Source: Eucommia ulmoides (taxonomy: Eukaryota > Streptophyta > Magnoliopsida > Garryales > Eucommiaceae). Taken from it: a stretch of 64,000 bases of DNA. Position 1 is the first letter of the stretch, and each line of letters opens with the position of its first letter. A program made the position numbers and the translations under genes. The notes below the pieces were generated by a model. That model worked only from the letters and a program-made list of their open reading frames with translations, was not told the DNA's origin and ran no database searches. Below are positions 20,830 through 32,726 of this stretch, one piece after another. The DNA is taken from the NCBI GenBank assembly GCA_016647705.1, contig CM028326.1, positions 20,530,401 to 20,594,400 of the forward strand. The letters run 5' to 3'.

Positions 20830-20997
20830 GAATGTTCATCCACTATCAATGTCAAATTTCCATTAGATTTTTTCCTCTAAGCAATGTCGTTTCATCTTCA
20901 TCTTCTTCTATAAAAAGGTCAGTAGCTGCATGGAAACAAACACACACTTCCCATAACAGCAACCTTTTGGTTGCCCCATCCATATTATTATCCAAAA
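20830..20997 (+). promoter_or_regulatory. Promoter of second DUF26 gene
   Basis: A TATAAAAAGG box at 20909-20918 lies 80 bases before the chosen ATG. From about 20845 the sequence matches the copy 1 and copy 3 promoters (TTCCATTAGATTTTTTCCTC). Upstream of about 20840 the homology stops, so this copy was moved or rearranged with only a short promoter. Confidence 0.75.
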
Positions 20998-21714
20998 ATG
21001 TATTCCCCTAATCTCTTTTTCCTTTCCTTCCCTCTCCTCTTCCACACCGTTTTCTCTCAAAACCCAATTTTCCATTTCTGTTCCAGCCAAGAGAATTTCA
21101 CCCTAACGACCCCTTACGCCTCTAATTTAAATACTTTGAGCAACAGTCTATCTGTCAAGGTTCTGCCAACTGGATTCGCCTACGGCTCAGCAGGCCGGAG
21201 CCCAGACCGTGTCAAAGGCCTGGCTCTTTGCAGGGGCGATGTTTCGAGTCCACTATGCAAAACATGCATTATCGATGCATCCAAACGGATCAAGGATTAT
21301 TGTCCCCAGAAAAAAGCAGCAATCATTTGGTACGATAATTGTCTCTTCAAGTACTCTAATTTGGATTTCTTTGGACAAATTGACAAGGAAAACAAATTCT
21401 ACTTGCACAATGGAAATAGCGTAACTGACCCCAAAACGTTTAACGGGCAAACGAGAGACTTGCTGAGCCGCTTGGCCGGAGAGGCCACCAAGAGTCCAGC
21501 TTTGTATGCCACCGGAGAGATGGAGCTGGTGGGTTCGGATAAATTGTACGGGTTGGTTCAGTGCACCAGAGATCTGTCAAGAGGAGACTGCAGGAAGTGT
21601 TTGGATGGTGCGATAAGTGAACTTCCGAACTGCTGTGATGGGCAGAGGGGAGGAGGGGTTGCTGGGGGCAGCTGCAATTTCCGATATGAGCTTTATCGAT
21701 TTTTTAATGTTTGA
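20998..21714 (+). CDS. Cysteine-rich repeat secretory protein with two DUF26 domains, copy 2
   Basis: This encodes 238 residues from the ATG at 20998. An in-frame ATG at 20971 would add nine residues (MPHPYYYPK) before the signal peptide. I prefer 20998 because it aligns with the starts of the other copies and puts the hydrophobic signal peptide at the N-terminus. Both C-x8-C-x2-C motifs are intact (CRGDVSSPLCKTC, CTRDLSRGDCRKC), and the second-domain CC and SCNFRYELY region is conserved. Differences from copy 1 are scattered substitutions, including loss of the extra cysteine (SPDRVKG), with no frame damage, so selection may still act. A secreted apoplastic defence-type protein is inferred from the family. 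Insertion of about 1.5 kb begins about 80 bases after the stop. Confidence 0.92.
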   Translation: MYSPNLFFLSFPLLFHTVFSQNPIFHFCSSQENFTLTTPYASNLNTLSNSLSVKVLPTGFAYGSAGRSPDRVKGLALCRGDVSSPLCKTCIIDASKRIKDYCPQKKAAIIWYDNCLFKYSNLDFFGQIDKENKFYLHNGNSVTDPKTFNGQTRDLLSRLAGEATKSPALYATGEMELVGSDKLYGLVQCTRDLSRGDCRKCLDGAISELPNCCDGQRGGGVAGGSCNFRYELYRFFNV

Positions 21715-21793
21715 AATTTTCTAGCATTTAAGCATGATACTATGGGAGACTTAGTTTGTGTAAAAAAGAACTAAATAAAAAGTTGTGGTACTA

Positions 21794-23343
21794 TTCACCA
21801 AAAAAAAAAAAAAAATTGCAATTCACCCCAAAAAAAAAAAAAAAGAAAAAAGAAAACCAGAGAGCAGAACATAAGCATATTCCTCTTTTCTTTTCTTTTT
21901 TTTTCTTTTTTTTTGCTCCCATATTGAAACACAAATCTGGGAACAAAAATACCAAAACAAACCGGGCCTTATTGTTTCCATTCCAAGAACATTAGGAACA
22001 AAAACAATATATATATATATGAAAATGAAAAAAATAATAATTGGAAAATCAATACAATTTCACCAAAACCAAACCTTAGAACACATGGGTTTCCATTAAA
22101 ACAACTATTCGAAGCATTTTTCCACAAAAAAACTTGTAATACACCTGGGTTTTGTTCAATTCCAAGAATTAAACTCAAACACAAGCCCTAATTCCTCCAA
22201 AATTCAAGAACATGGGTGCGCATATTTCTACTCAAAATCAACAAATACCCAACAAAAAAGCGGTGGCAGGATTAGGTTTGGTAGCAGCAGTAGCTGGAGG
22301 AGGACCGTCGGTTTCGGCGGTGGCGATGGTGTGTGGTCTGGGGCATCTCCAATTCTCTGCACCGCCGAACAACACCACTGACTTCAACACAACACCACCG
22401 AACCAAACAAACAACACAGCACCACCACAGATTCTCTGCACTACCGAACCAAACAGCACAACACCACCATCGAACGACTACTAAACGAACCAACACTGCC
22501 ACCTCCGCCAAAATATTACCATCTCCAACACCATCTCCAAAGCCATTTGCGGCAAATAAACAAAATTGAACGAGAAACAAAACATAAATTGAAATATGGG
22601 AATTCTTTAATTCATTCAACAATTCTCTCATCGTAAACGTCATATTCTCTTCGACTTTCTAAAGCATTGACGGATTGCTCTCAGCTCCGCTTGATTCCGT
22701 CGTCCGGTCTTTCTGTTCTCCCATCTTAGGATCTGAATCAGTAACCACCGGCGCCTCACCGGCTTCACAGGAGTCGGGATCTGGCTGGTCTGTGGACCAC
22801 CCACTACAAGTCCTTCGATGGTGTTTTGGTTTGGGGTCTTCAGGTATATGGGTTTGCAGATGGTGTTTGGTTCGGTGATGGTAGAGACGGTGGTGGAGGT
22901 AATATTTAGTTTGGCGATGGTGGAGGCAGTGGTATTGTGGTGTTTTGCTTCAGTAGAATGAGAGAGTCATCTGCGGTCTGTGATTCGAGAGAGAAGATAT
23001 AAGATTGAAGAGAGAGAAGATCGAGAGCCATGAGGGAGAAGATTGGGGTTGTGAAGACTGAAGAGGATGAGGAAAAACATTTTGACCCTTTAAGTTTAAC
23101 AAAATATGCAAATAGGTCCCATTAAATTAATAAGAATGAAATGACACATGTACCTTTGGTCAAATAGTCATGTGTTTGTCACGTGATTGTTTCCATCCAT
23201 TTTCCTCAAATTTTGTTAACAGAATCTGCCTCAAGGACCCATTTGGCACTATTTTAAAATGTCAAGGGCATATGTGTCAAGTTATAAAAGTTAGGGGTCA
23301 ACTGGACACCTGGGGCATTTGTCAGGGACCAAAAAGATATTTA
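21794..23343. mobile_element. Unclassified insertion downstream of DUF26 copy 2
   Basis: Comparison with the copy 1 flank shows continuous homology up to GTGGTACTA (21793) and again from about 23344 (CTTGGGAATTGTGACC). The intervening 1.55 kb is absent from copy 1. It starts with A-rich tracts (21801-21866), holds a frame at 22212-22484 (MGAHISTQ..., low-complexity Thr/Pro/Asn tail), and ends with CAGGGACCAAAAAGATATTT. I find no clear terminal repeats or transposase, so the class is unknown. Deletion in copy 1 is an alternative. Confidence 0.6.
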
Positions 23344-24181
23344 TCCCTTCATTCTTGGGAATTGTGACCCTCTTAAAACACCAAATTTCAAATAATAATG
23401 ATATTCATTTTTTTAAAAGGTAAAGTATATCCGGATTAGCTTACGTATATATCAACTGATCACCTCCCCGAGTGATTTTAAGGGTGTACTCCACCACATC
23501 GATTTAGTACATTTCGGGTTAAATTTAATATTTAATTTCTGGAGTGTTCCCCATGAGAATAATAATATTCATATTCTTCAATATTATATAGCATAGAGAC
23601 TCTTAAATACCAAATTTTAAAATATGAACAACAGCCAATTTGAAATATTGATCACCAAATATTTATATAAATCAAGAGAATTTGTGAAAATTATTAAAAT
23701 TTGTAACAGTTTTTTTTTTCTTTTTTTAAATATATATATTGGAAAGTGATTCGGTAGCTTTAGTTCATTCTATCAAAAAGGACAGTCCAGTCTAGTCGAT
23801 TGCCAATCTTTGCACACAGTTCGATTTTGGCTCCTATCCTTTGACATTTAGATTTCTCATGTTCATCATGAATGCAATTTTGTTGCTGATATATAGTCTT
23901 GCTAACATTAGTTCGGCTAGCACTTTGTTGTTTCCAATAGGTAGTCCCTTACCCCACGTGGTAAATTCTTATGTTTGTGAAGATCAAGAGGGTCTTTCCT
24001 GTCTCAGGTTGTAATATTTTTATTTTTTTTAAAAAAAGAGTTCTATTTTATATAAAAAAAAAAAAAATGAAAATTTTCAAAAATTCCTTCTAACATAGCT
24101 AGCTCGGTTGAATTTGAATACAATGTGACATATTTATACCCGTTTAAATATATTGAATTCACATTAAAAGGAAATATTGTA

Positions 24182-24183
<2 letters not shown>
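23344..24183. other. Remainder of copy 2 flank, then AT-rich DNA
   Basis: The first 200 bases match the 3' flank of DUF26 copy 1 (CACCTCCC...GATTTTAAGGGTGTACTCC). After about 23560 I see only AT-rich sequence and no coding signal. Confidence 0.6.

Positions 24184-24243
<60 letters not shown>
24184..24243. repeat. (TA)n microsatellite
   Basis: About 60 bases of uninterrupted TA dinucleotide lie directly before the satellite array. Confidence 0.95.
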
Positions 24244-24246
<3 letters not shown>

Positions 24247-25770
24247 ATAAATAATAGTTTTTACAAATATCAATATTATGTAGAAAATCTCAATTATTCT
24301 AGACACCTTAAAACTAAAACAATTTGAGATGATATTTCCAAGATTTTAAGCAAAATTCAACCCAAATTATATTATTCTAGTCTTTTTCCTTTTTAAAGAA
24401 GGAGAAATACCCCTCATTTATATTAAAGTTTTAACTGAAATAATTTTCAAATCCTATGAATTTTTATTTATTTTTAATCAGAACAAACTTTTACATAAAT
24501 ATATGTATATGAGTCTTGACCTACTAAGAAAATTCTACTCACTCTTTACATATAGATTTTTTTTTATATATTATTATAAATAATAATTTTTATAAATATC
24601 AATATTATGTAGAAAATCTCAATTATTCTAGACACCCTAAAAGTAAAACAATTTGAGATGACATTTCCATGATTTTAATCAAAATTCAACCAAAATTATA
24701 TTATTCTAGTCCTTTTCCTTTTTTAAAAGGAGAAATACCCCTCAATTATATTAAAGTTTTAACTTAAATAATTTTCGAATCCTATGAAAAAAAAATTAAA
24801 TCAGAACAAACTTTACGTAAAAATATGTATATGAGTCTTTCTTACCAAAAAACAAATGTGTATATAAATCTTGACCTACTAAAAAAATCCTACTCACTCT
24901 TTAGATATAGATTTTTTTTTTTATATATTATTATAAATAATAATTTTTATAAATATCAATATTATGTAGAAAATCTCAATTATTCTAGATACCCTAAAAG
25001 TAAAACAACTTGAGATGATATTTCCGTGATTTTAAGCAAAATTCAACCCAAATTATATTATTCAACTCTTTTCTTTCTTTTTTAAAAGGAGAAATACCCC
25101 TCAATTATATTAAAATTTTAACTGAAATAATTTTTCGAATTGTATGAAAAAAAAATAAAAATTAACCCAAAATAAACTTTATGTAAATATATGTATATGA
25201 GTCTTGCTTACCAAAAATAGTTTGTATATGAGTCTTGACCGACTAAAAAAATTCTACTCACTCTTTACATATAGATTTTTTTTTATATATTTTTATTAAA
25301 AATAATTTTTACAAATATCAATATTATGCAGAAAATCTCAATTATTCTAGACACCCGAAAAGTAAAACAATTTGAGATGACATTTCCAAGATTTTAAGAA
25401 AAATTCAACCCAAATTGTATTATTCTAGTCTTTTTCATTTTTAAAAGGAGAAATACCCCACAATTATATTAAAGTTGTAATTGAAATAATTTTTCGAATC
25501 CTACGGAAAAAAATTAAATCAGAACAAACTTTACGTAAATATATGTATATGAGTCTTGCTTAACTAAAAAAAAAATGTATATTATTCTGGACTTACTGAA
25601 AAATTCTATTCACTCTTTAGATATAGAATTTTTTTTTTTATATATATTTTTGTAAATAATAATATTTACAAATATCTATATTATGTAGAAAATTTCAATT
25701 ATTCTAGACTCCTAAAAGTAAAACAATTTGAGATGACATTTCATGATTTTAAGCAAAATTCAACCCAAAT
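24244..25770 (+). repeat. AT-rich satellite-like tandem array, unit about 330-365 bp
   Basis: The landmark AGAAAATCTCAATTATTCTA occurs near 24282, 24611, 24967, 25331 and 25686 (the last with one change). Spacings are about 329, 356, 364 and 355. Each unit also holds TTTGAGATGA(C/T)ATTTCC, AGGAGAAATACCCC, ATGTATATGAGTCTT and CTACTCACTCTTTA in that order. The array has about four and a half copies. Length variation sits in the A and T runs. No gene. Confidence 0.9.
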
Positions 25771-26457
25771 CTAGAAAGTTGGAAACCTTAACGGCATACT
25801 TGATTGAAGGGAATCGGGGTGGAATGTAATTGCCATTCCACCCTCGATTCCGATTCTCTCATTTGGTTGTCCAATGGAATCGAAAATTTGATTCTGCTGG
25901 AATGAAAAATGGTGTGATTGAATTCCGTAGTTGATGAGATGGAATTAACCCAATCCAATAGAATCAAAAAGTAATTTCCATAAATGTCCATTCCCAAAAG
26001 TCCACCTTAATATTCATCCATCTGGCAAAGACACCTCAATATATATATATAAAATTTTAAAGTATATGTAATATGTATATTGCTGTTGTTATATTACTGC
26101 AATACCATCCCTATATTTCGCAATCTACCCTTTTTGTTTTTCCTTTTTAAATTATGAATCAAATTAAACTTTTGAAAATATTTAATCAGTCTCAATCACA
26201 ATCACTAGTGATACCAAAATATTCAGATATGATCGATTAATTTCATTTTAGAATATCATCATCCTAAGTTTTGGATTCTTAAAAAATAATATAGCGTCGA
26301 ACAACTGCACTTTATTCTGATACAATTTTGACATAGTATTGGTAAAATTTTGTGCGTATCTTTGTCTGACATCTCCCATAAATGATAGCGAGGTTAGCGG
26401 GATTGAGACGTTATGGCCCATTGGATTGATAATCTGATTCTCTTTCCTTATATTATA
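25771..26457. other. AT-rich spacer, no gene
   Basis: A GGAATCG-rich segment at 25800-25990 has imperfect internal inverted repeats (GGAATG/CATTCC) and resembles a MITE, but I cannot define both ends or a target duplication. The rest is featureless. Confidence 0.4.
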
Positions 26458-29400
26458 CTAGCGTATAACCCTTGCCTAAAGGCACGGGTGTAAAACACAA
26501 AAATATTATATCTTTAATTTATTTTTTTGACATAATCTACCCTATTTATACAACATTCCAAACCTACTTCATTTGAATATTAATAATAATAACAATTGAA
26601 TATCAATAATTAATACAAAACACCATTTCACACATTATTTATTCCCAATAAGAAAAAGAAAAACTACAATATTTCCAAATACACACTATTCGTATATACA
26701 AAGAACTTCCAATAAATTTTATTTTCTGCTTCATCTATACCCTAAAAAAATTAAAAGTACAAAATAAATAAATTTAGACAGGTAAAATTACACAAAAAGA
26801 AATGACAGCAACCAACAACCTCAAAACAACATAATGAACTTATATATAATAAAATTTAACAATGAAATTAGAAATTAACTCCCATAAGGATGGTAATGCA
26901 TTAATGTGTAAAATATATGACTAACACCAAAATCAAAACTAAACCTAAATCAAACCTGCAAGAAAGAGTCTAAGTTGAATCAAATTAAAATTGTTAGTAA
27001 AATATTACAATATGAAGATACAGAATAACACAATAGTAACCTAATTTCACCTAATTGAATTAACAAAAATAGACTCGCATAACAAAAAGAAAAAATAGAA
27101 ATTCACAATTTTTTACGTATAATATTTAGTGATGATACTTGAAGATGTCCGCCACATAACCACCACCCCTGGAGGGAATATCCAAAAACATAGCCGAACA
27201 TAAAAAAATAGGCAATTACCTCCAAAATTAATCCGGCTCGAAACTCATTGGTGGTTAGAAGATTGTTCAAAACAATAATTTTTGAATGGAAAAAGAGAAG
27301 AAAAAAATATAAAAAATATAAATTTAGAAACATATATATATATAAAACAAAAGCAAATAAAAACAAAAATGAAATTCTAGAAAAAAAAAAATTAGAATGA
27401 TAACATGAGTTTAGAACATTGATTAGTACCTTTTTTGGCTGTTAACTTGTCGATGTACTATAAAATGATTTGTTGTTGAAAATCGTTGTTCGTTGCCTGG
27501 GTTTTGAGTTTGAGGCATTATCATGTTATGATGTTTAGCAGCAATTGCTTTTGATTTCTTTAGTGCCTCAATATATCTACTTTTATATTGTTCCACTTTC
27601 CCATGCATATACTGTATAGAACGCCCTGAGAGAAAGTTAAGTGCACAAAAAGAGTTGAAATTATGATTAAAATGAGCAAAAGGGCTAAAAAATTATACGA
27701 AGAAGTGATCTCTTAGGTATCTAGAGATGCTTGAGTGCACTAAAATTCAAAACACGAAATATATGGGAGTACTATTCTTATTAATGATTAGATTGTATAG
27801 GTACCTTGTAAACGAATTTCTAGAAAATATAATTCTATAAAACAGAAATTAGTGCACATCTTTCTAGTACTGTTGTTCAGTAAGAAATTGAATGATAAAG
27901 GGTCAACGTTATTGAGTTATCCAGCCCAAAGACACTTATATTTTCTACTAAAAAGATATGCTTGTATAACAGTAAAATCAAGGGGAAAGCAAAAGTAATG
28001 GGAAAGATTGCTTGATTTGGTTGGTGTGAAATTTTAACTTTTTTTTACGTACAATCAATGTGAACTTTTCTTAAATACAAAACTAAGCGCATTGATTGTC
28101 TTCAATTGGGTTCTCCAATAGATTTGCGAAGACAAAATTGAAGATCTTACAAAATTCTGAAAGTACTACACCAGGGAAAATTTTGAGTTAGTCATCTTGT
28201 TCTTGTATATGTGCAGAGGCTAGAATATTAGAAAGAGAGCAAGATATGTGAACAAAAGAATACCAATCTAACATTTTTAACAAAACTAAACCCTGGATTT
28301 GGTGGATACCTATGAAGTGATGAAACTCATCCCCTGTAAATGTTTCCTACTTTTATTCCTCTGCATAAAAAATAAAGTAACACAATATATTTAAACTCCT
28401 CTTGTAAATTGTATATTTGAAGCCTTAATTTATAGAAATTGAAATGTAAACTTACATTTAAATTGAATATTGGATATGAAAAGATGAGATATGGAGGTGG
28501 CCTTGGGTTTCTTTTCCTTTTTTTGTTGAACATAAGTTTTAAGATTTTGGTAGCAATCTGGTGAACAATGGCACATTTGTGGTGAAGATGGTTTCGCAAG
28601 GCAATAGGTGGCTCAATCGATAGATTAAATGGATGAAAAGATTTAAAGGTGACAATGGTATAAGCATAAAAAAGGAAAGGGACATAAAACAAAGTAACCA
28701 TTGTCCAAATCCTAAACCTGGCTAGAGATTCAACCACACTTGGAATTGATCCCAAAAATTATAAACAAGTCTGAATCAAAATGAGTTTTGAAACAAAATC
28801 TAAAACAAATCAGAATGCAAAAAGATTGAAATACAACCCTCCTATGCTATGAGAAAGCATCTAAAAAGAATAAGAAAAATCTAGAAATTAAAAAATGGTT
28901 GAAAATAACAAAAAAATGGAAATTAAAATGGTCGCCAACAGCTGATTACCTTTGAAGTTGCGCTCCTTCTCATGTGGTTACGCAATAAAGATTTTAGGAA
29001 TCAGAATAATTGGGCAAAACACCAGAAGAAGACACCGAAACCAAAGAAGGGCAGTGCAAGACAAAAATAACAACTAATTATTGTCCTGTTTACAACATGA
29101 AAGAAAATGAAGAATCCACGCAAATTCTACAATCATTTCTAAACCAATAGATCAAGACAAATGAACAGACAAAAACTAAACTCAACTAAGAACAACAATA
29201 ATTCAAACACAAAAATTATATTAAATAGACTGATTTCTGATTGCAAGAAAAGGAAGAATAAATAAAGCACAATGCCCAATATTTGATAGATTACCTGAAA
29301 ACATAACATGTATCTTCTTTCTGGAGGAGGTGGGATGCCACACCTCTTTAACTCCTCTAAATTCCACGAAGTATCAATTCCAGCGAAGCAGTGACATTGC

Positions 29401-30240
29401 CCAATGATTTCAAACAATTAAATGTTAGATCTGAACTTGATTTCTTCAGATTTGAACACAGCTTGTGGGACATGGATTTACCCAAGTAATAGATTTTTGC
29501 AATTTGCTTGAGGGAGAGAGCGATTATGAGATTGAAGGTGTAAGGCATAGAGAGACCGAGATGTATCATCGCCATCTTGATTTGAACATCATCGTCCTTT
29601 ACCGTTTTCGCTGACCACTGCCGACCACCTTTGCACCGTCACCATAAGGGAAGGAGAAGTTTTCATTGCAAATAAGGATGAAAAATAGTAATAATTAGTG
29701 TTATCTAATTCAAAATGATAGCAGGTTTCAATTTTAAGGGTTTGGAAATCGAAATTGATTCAAAATAAAAAATTGAATCAAAAAGCCTAAACTAATCAAA
29801 ATTAAATTTGAGATTAAAAAACAAGAAAATCTAATTCAAAATCGATGGAGGAGCCACCGCCACCGTCGTCGCGAGGGAGAATCCACTGCCGCTGCCGCCG
29901 TCATCGAGGGTGAGGGATTAGGGCAGAGAATCAGGCGCGAAGATGAGGGCGATGATGGCAAGGAAATAGTAGGTAATGAAGGCGGCAAAGATAGGAAGGA
30001 GATGGAATGTAGATTTGACGATCTGCGAAGATGGAGAGGAGATGAACTCTGAATTTCACGATCTGCAAAGATTATGGAGGTGACGATCTACGAGATAGGG
30101 CAGTGGGTAAGAGATGAAGTCGGTGGAGATGGGAAGAAGATCAATCCGGCGGAGATGATGAGCAATGATCGGGTATAAGGGTCGAATCTGAGAAATGCTC
30201 TTCACGGGATTTGGAAGCTCAAAATGGACAGTAACCCATG
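26458..30240 (-). mobile_element. Candidate Helitron, reversed; 5' end not defined
   Basis: On the minus strand the sequence ends with a hairpin (ACCCGTGCCTTT / AGGCAAGGGT, 26468-26489 on plus), then GTTATACG and CTAG (26458-26461), followed by T. A CTRR terminus preceded about 8 bases upstream by a GC-rich hairpin, sited between A and T, is the Helitron 3' signature. Helitrons often carry gene pieces, and two exon-like blocks are present near the far end. I cannot locate the 5' TC terminus. The right limit given is where gene-like text fades. No Rep-helicase frame is visible, so it would be non-autonomous. Confidence 0.55.
29295..29575 (-). pseudogene. Gene fragment, two candidate exons, product unknown
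   Basis: On the minus strand an ATG at 29575 opens MAMIHLGLSMPYTF..., reaching CTTGG|GTAAATC (donor at 29482/29481). A second block encodes IGQCHCFAGIDTSWNLEELK and then RCGIPPPPERRYMLCFQ, ending TTTCAG|GTAATC (donor at 29295/29294). Two good donors and less biased composition argue for host exons in the right order. The acceptor between them is unclear. I do not recognise the protein. It sits in the Helitron candidate, so capture is the likely explanation. A GC-richer leader (29860-30180) precedes it. Confidence 0.4.
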
Positions 30241-31367
30241 TATATGTACGACTCTAAACCCTAAACCCTATGGTGTATAATATAAAACTCACCCAACAAC
30301 CACCAATATCTAGATGTTTGTCCCTTGATCCAACGTCCCTATTTATAAGTGAGCTAATTTGTTATATAGATTATGGGTTCTAGTAACTGTTCCCTAGCAG
30401 GGGTCATTGCCCAAGCTTGGGACTAGTCTTGAGATGTCCTCAGTCGTCCCAAGGATAATCCGTTCTTGTGTAGGCCCCGGGTACACATGAATTAAGTTTG
30501 GCTTGTGCTGCACTTGAATTCCAATGAGTTATGTCCAGGCTTATGTGCGTTGGACGTGAGATTTCTATTTACACGTGTTCTTTTTTGGAATTTTCTGAAA
30601 TATCCCCTTATTAACTAGTTATATTAAGAATACAAAATTTTTGAAATAAAAATGAGGATTAGACATAGGGGTGCTTAATTACTCACCGATCTTAATTGGG
30701 TGTTTAAATTACCGAATGAACCCAATTGTATTTCAATAAACCGTGGGATCCTATTAATAAATATGGCTTGATTTGCCCATATTAATATATCGTTTCCTTC
30801 CATTCTAGGCTAGTTAGCATTTCAACATATACACTCCCTAAATTTGCAAAATATTTACACACCAATTTGCACGGAAAAAACATCTCTAATATCATAGATT
30901 TCTCCCCCACTGCCTTCATTGATCCATCATTCATTTATACATGATTGATCTTCGTTTTACTGTCTTTAAAACGAGATGTCAATCGTTTTCTTAGCACTGG
31001 ATAAAATTCATGTTATAGTTAACATAGTATGCGTTACCAGACGAAAATATACATTATCACATTTGTGTTCAAATTCAAAAATGAGTATTCGACTCATATT
31101 TTGAAATTTGAATGCAATTGAAAATGAAAAATCTCCTGGTTGTTATTTGTAGAAATTGTTATTTATTTTTTTACTAACATCGTTTAATAAAGAAACTATT
31201 GAATTTCGCAGATCTTTCAAAGACATTTTGGTCATGGAATTTTCGATCTTTTTAAAATTAGGATTAAAAAGTTTAAAAGTCAAGTAAAAAAAGATTAGTT
31301 AGTTTAATCACAAATAATTGGTATTAATTGATAATTTATTTGTTAATATAGGTCTGCCGACAATTTA
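30241..31367. other. Interrupted upstream flank of DUF26 copy 3
   Basis: Two blocks are homologous to the copy 1 upstream region: about 30466-30570 (matching 775-890) and about 30625-30665 (TTAAGAATAC...GAGGATTA, matching about 2377-2417). Between 30670 and 31367 there is AT-rich DNA absent from copy 1. A TAAACCCTAAACCCTA telobox-like word occurs at 30256. No gene. Confidence 0.55.
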
Positions 31368-32044
31368 GGCCCCGTTTGGTAACCATTTCCACCCCATTCA
31401 ATTCCCAAATTTTTGGGAATTCTGTTTGGGAATAGCGTTTGGTAATTTTTGTTTCCGTTTCCATTTCATTCCCATTTGAGAATTGTGCCTACTTTTTTCT
31501 TAAGAAATGAGAAACAAAAAAAAGTTGTTTCTCATTATTCCCATTCCATTCCAAAAATCTATGGTCACTATTCACCTACTGGTCGACCACCGACTGCCGC
31601 CGGCCACCGTCCTCCGCCGCCGACCGCCGCCGATTGCCACCGACCACCGTCCGGCCGGAATTTGCCGGCCACTTCCGGCAGTCGCCGGCGATGGCGCCAT
31701 TGTCTTCCGGCCGGCGTCGCCGGCGCCACCGCCGTCCGGTCATCGCCGGCGGGGGCACTACCGTCTCCGACGCCGGAGAACCGTCGGCAGCCGTTGCCGG
31801 AGCGCCGGCGGGGCGTCAGCGGAGCACCGCCGGCGACGGCGCCACCGCCGTCAGGCCAAAACAGAAAAGAAAAAAAAAAAAAATATTTTAAGATAAAATC
31901 GTTACCAAACATAGTTCCCTTCCCAAAACAAAAAAAAAAATTATCGTTACCAAACGCGATTCTACTCCCAAAAAGAAAACAAAATTTCCATCCCATCCCA
32001 TCCCACTGCTAGAATGGAAACAGAAACGGTTACCAAACGCCACC
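31368..32044. mobile_element. PIF/Harbinger-type (Tourist-like) element, 677 bp
   Basis: The termini are GGCCCCGTTTGGTAACC and its imperfect complement GGTTACCAAACGCCACC. The flanking TTA on each side (31365-31367, 32045-32047) is the 3-bp TWA duplication typical of PIF/Harbinger. Internal arms (GGGAATTCTGTTTGGGAATAG, CCCATCCCATCCC) continue the inverted symmetry. The centre (31580-31860) is a CCG/GGC-rich low-complexity block. The 187-codon frame across it, and those on the other strand, are composition artefacts. A relative lies at 39209-39803. Confidence 0.85.
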
Positions 32045-32049
32045 TTATT

Positions 32050-32495
32050 GAATATTTATAGAATATTTATAGAGTACAAACATTCAATAGTCAATAGATG
32101 AATATTTGAATAGTTATATATACAATCACTTAAATAGATATGTTATGCACGTTTATTATTTCTGATCCTATCGCATTGATGAAGTGCGACCCCAACTTAC
32201 TCACCCCTTGCCTTCTAGATTTTCTTTTAACAACACTTGTGTTACTGGTATAAGAAGGTTGACAGGGTTGCCACCATGCAATGGTTTTTTTTTTTTTTTT
32301 CCTTTTCGGATAACCAGAAAATGTCAGCATTTTCGCTTCCATAATTGGAAAATTAATATCGAATTCCCATTAGATTTTTTCCTCTCACCAATGTCGTTTC
32401 ATCTTCTTCTTCTCGTTCTATAAAGTGGTCAGCAGCTTCATATATACTCCCATAAGAGCCACCTTTTCTTTGCCCCATCCATATTATATCCAAAA
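32050..32495 (+). promoter_or_regulatory. Promoter region of DUF26 copy 3 pseudogene
   Basis: This stretch is homologous along its length to 2400-2799. The TATA region reads GTTCTATAAAGTGG near 32418-32427, a slightly changed version of the copy 1 box. A poly-T run at 32284-32301 replaces part of the copy 1 sequence. Confidence 0.7.
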
Positions 32496-32726
32496 ATGTA
32501 TTCCCCTTATCTCTTCCCTCTCTTCTTCCTTTCCTTCCCTCTCCTCTTCGACACTGTTTTCTCTCAAAACCCACTTTTCCATTTCTGTTCCAGCCAAGAG
32601 AATTTCACACTAACGACCCCTTACGCCCCTAACCTAAATTCTTTGAGCAATATTCTATCTGTCACAGTTCCGCAACCTGGATTCGTGCTTAGCTCACAGG
32701 CCGGGCTCTTTTTAGGGGCTAAATGA
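32496..32726 (+). pseudogene. DUF26 secretory protein pseudogene, copy 3, truncated
   Basis: The signal peptide and about the first 67 residues (MYSPYLFPLF... to GFVLSS) match copies 1 and 2. A deletion of roughly 30 bases then joins AGCTCA to CAGGCCGGGCTCTTT, shifting the frame before the first cysteine motif. Homology ends at AGGGGC (32719), 4 bases before TGATAAAG, where LTR-like DNA begins. The frame stops at 32726. No remnant of the rest of the gene appears to the right. It cannot make a DUF26 domain. Confidence 0.9.

Noticed and set aside
20971-20997. Upstream in-frame ATG for DUF26 copy 2
   Set aside because: It would place nine polar and aromatic residues before the signal peptide, and other copies lack it as a conserved start.
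22212-22484. 90-codon frame starting MGAHISTQ
   Set aside because: The tail is Thr/Pro/Asn low complexity, and the frame lies in a segment absent from the duplicated copy; kept only as part of the insertion.
24043-24306. 87-codon frame with Tyr-Ile repeats
   Set aside because: Translation of a TA dinucleotide tract.
31449-32012. 187-codon plus-strand frame and overlapping minus-strand frames up to 142 codons
   Set aside because: They are frames across a CCG/CGG-rich core of a PIF/Harbinger element, readable in several frames on both strands; composition artefact.
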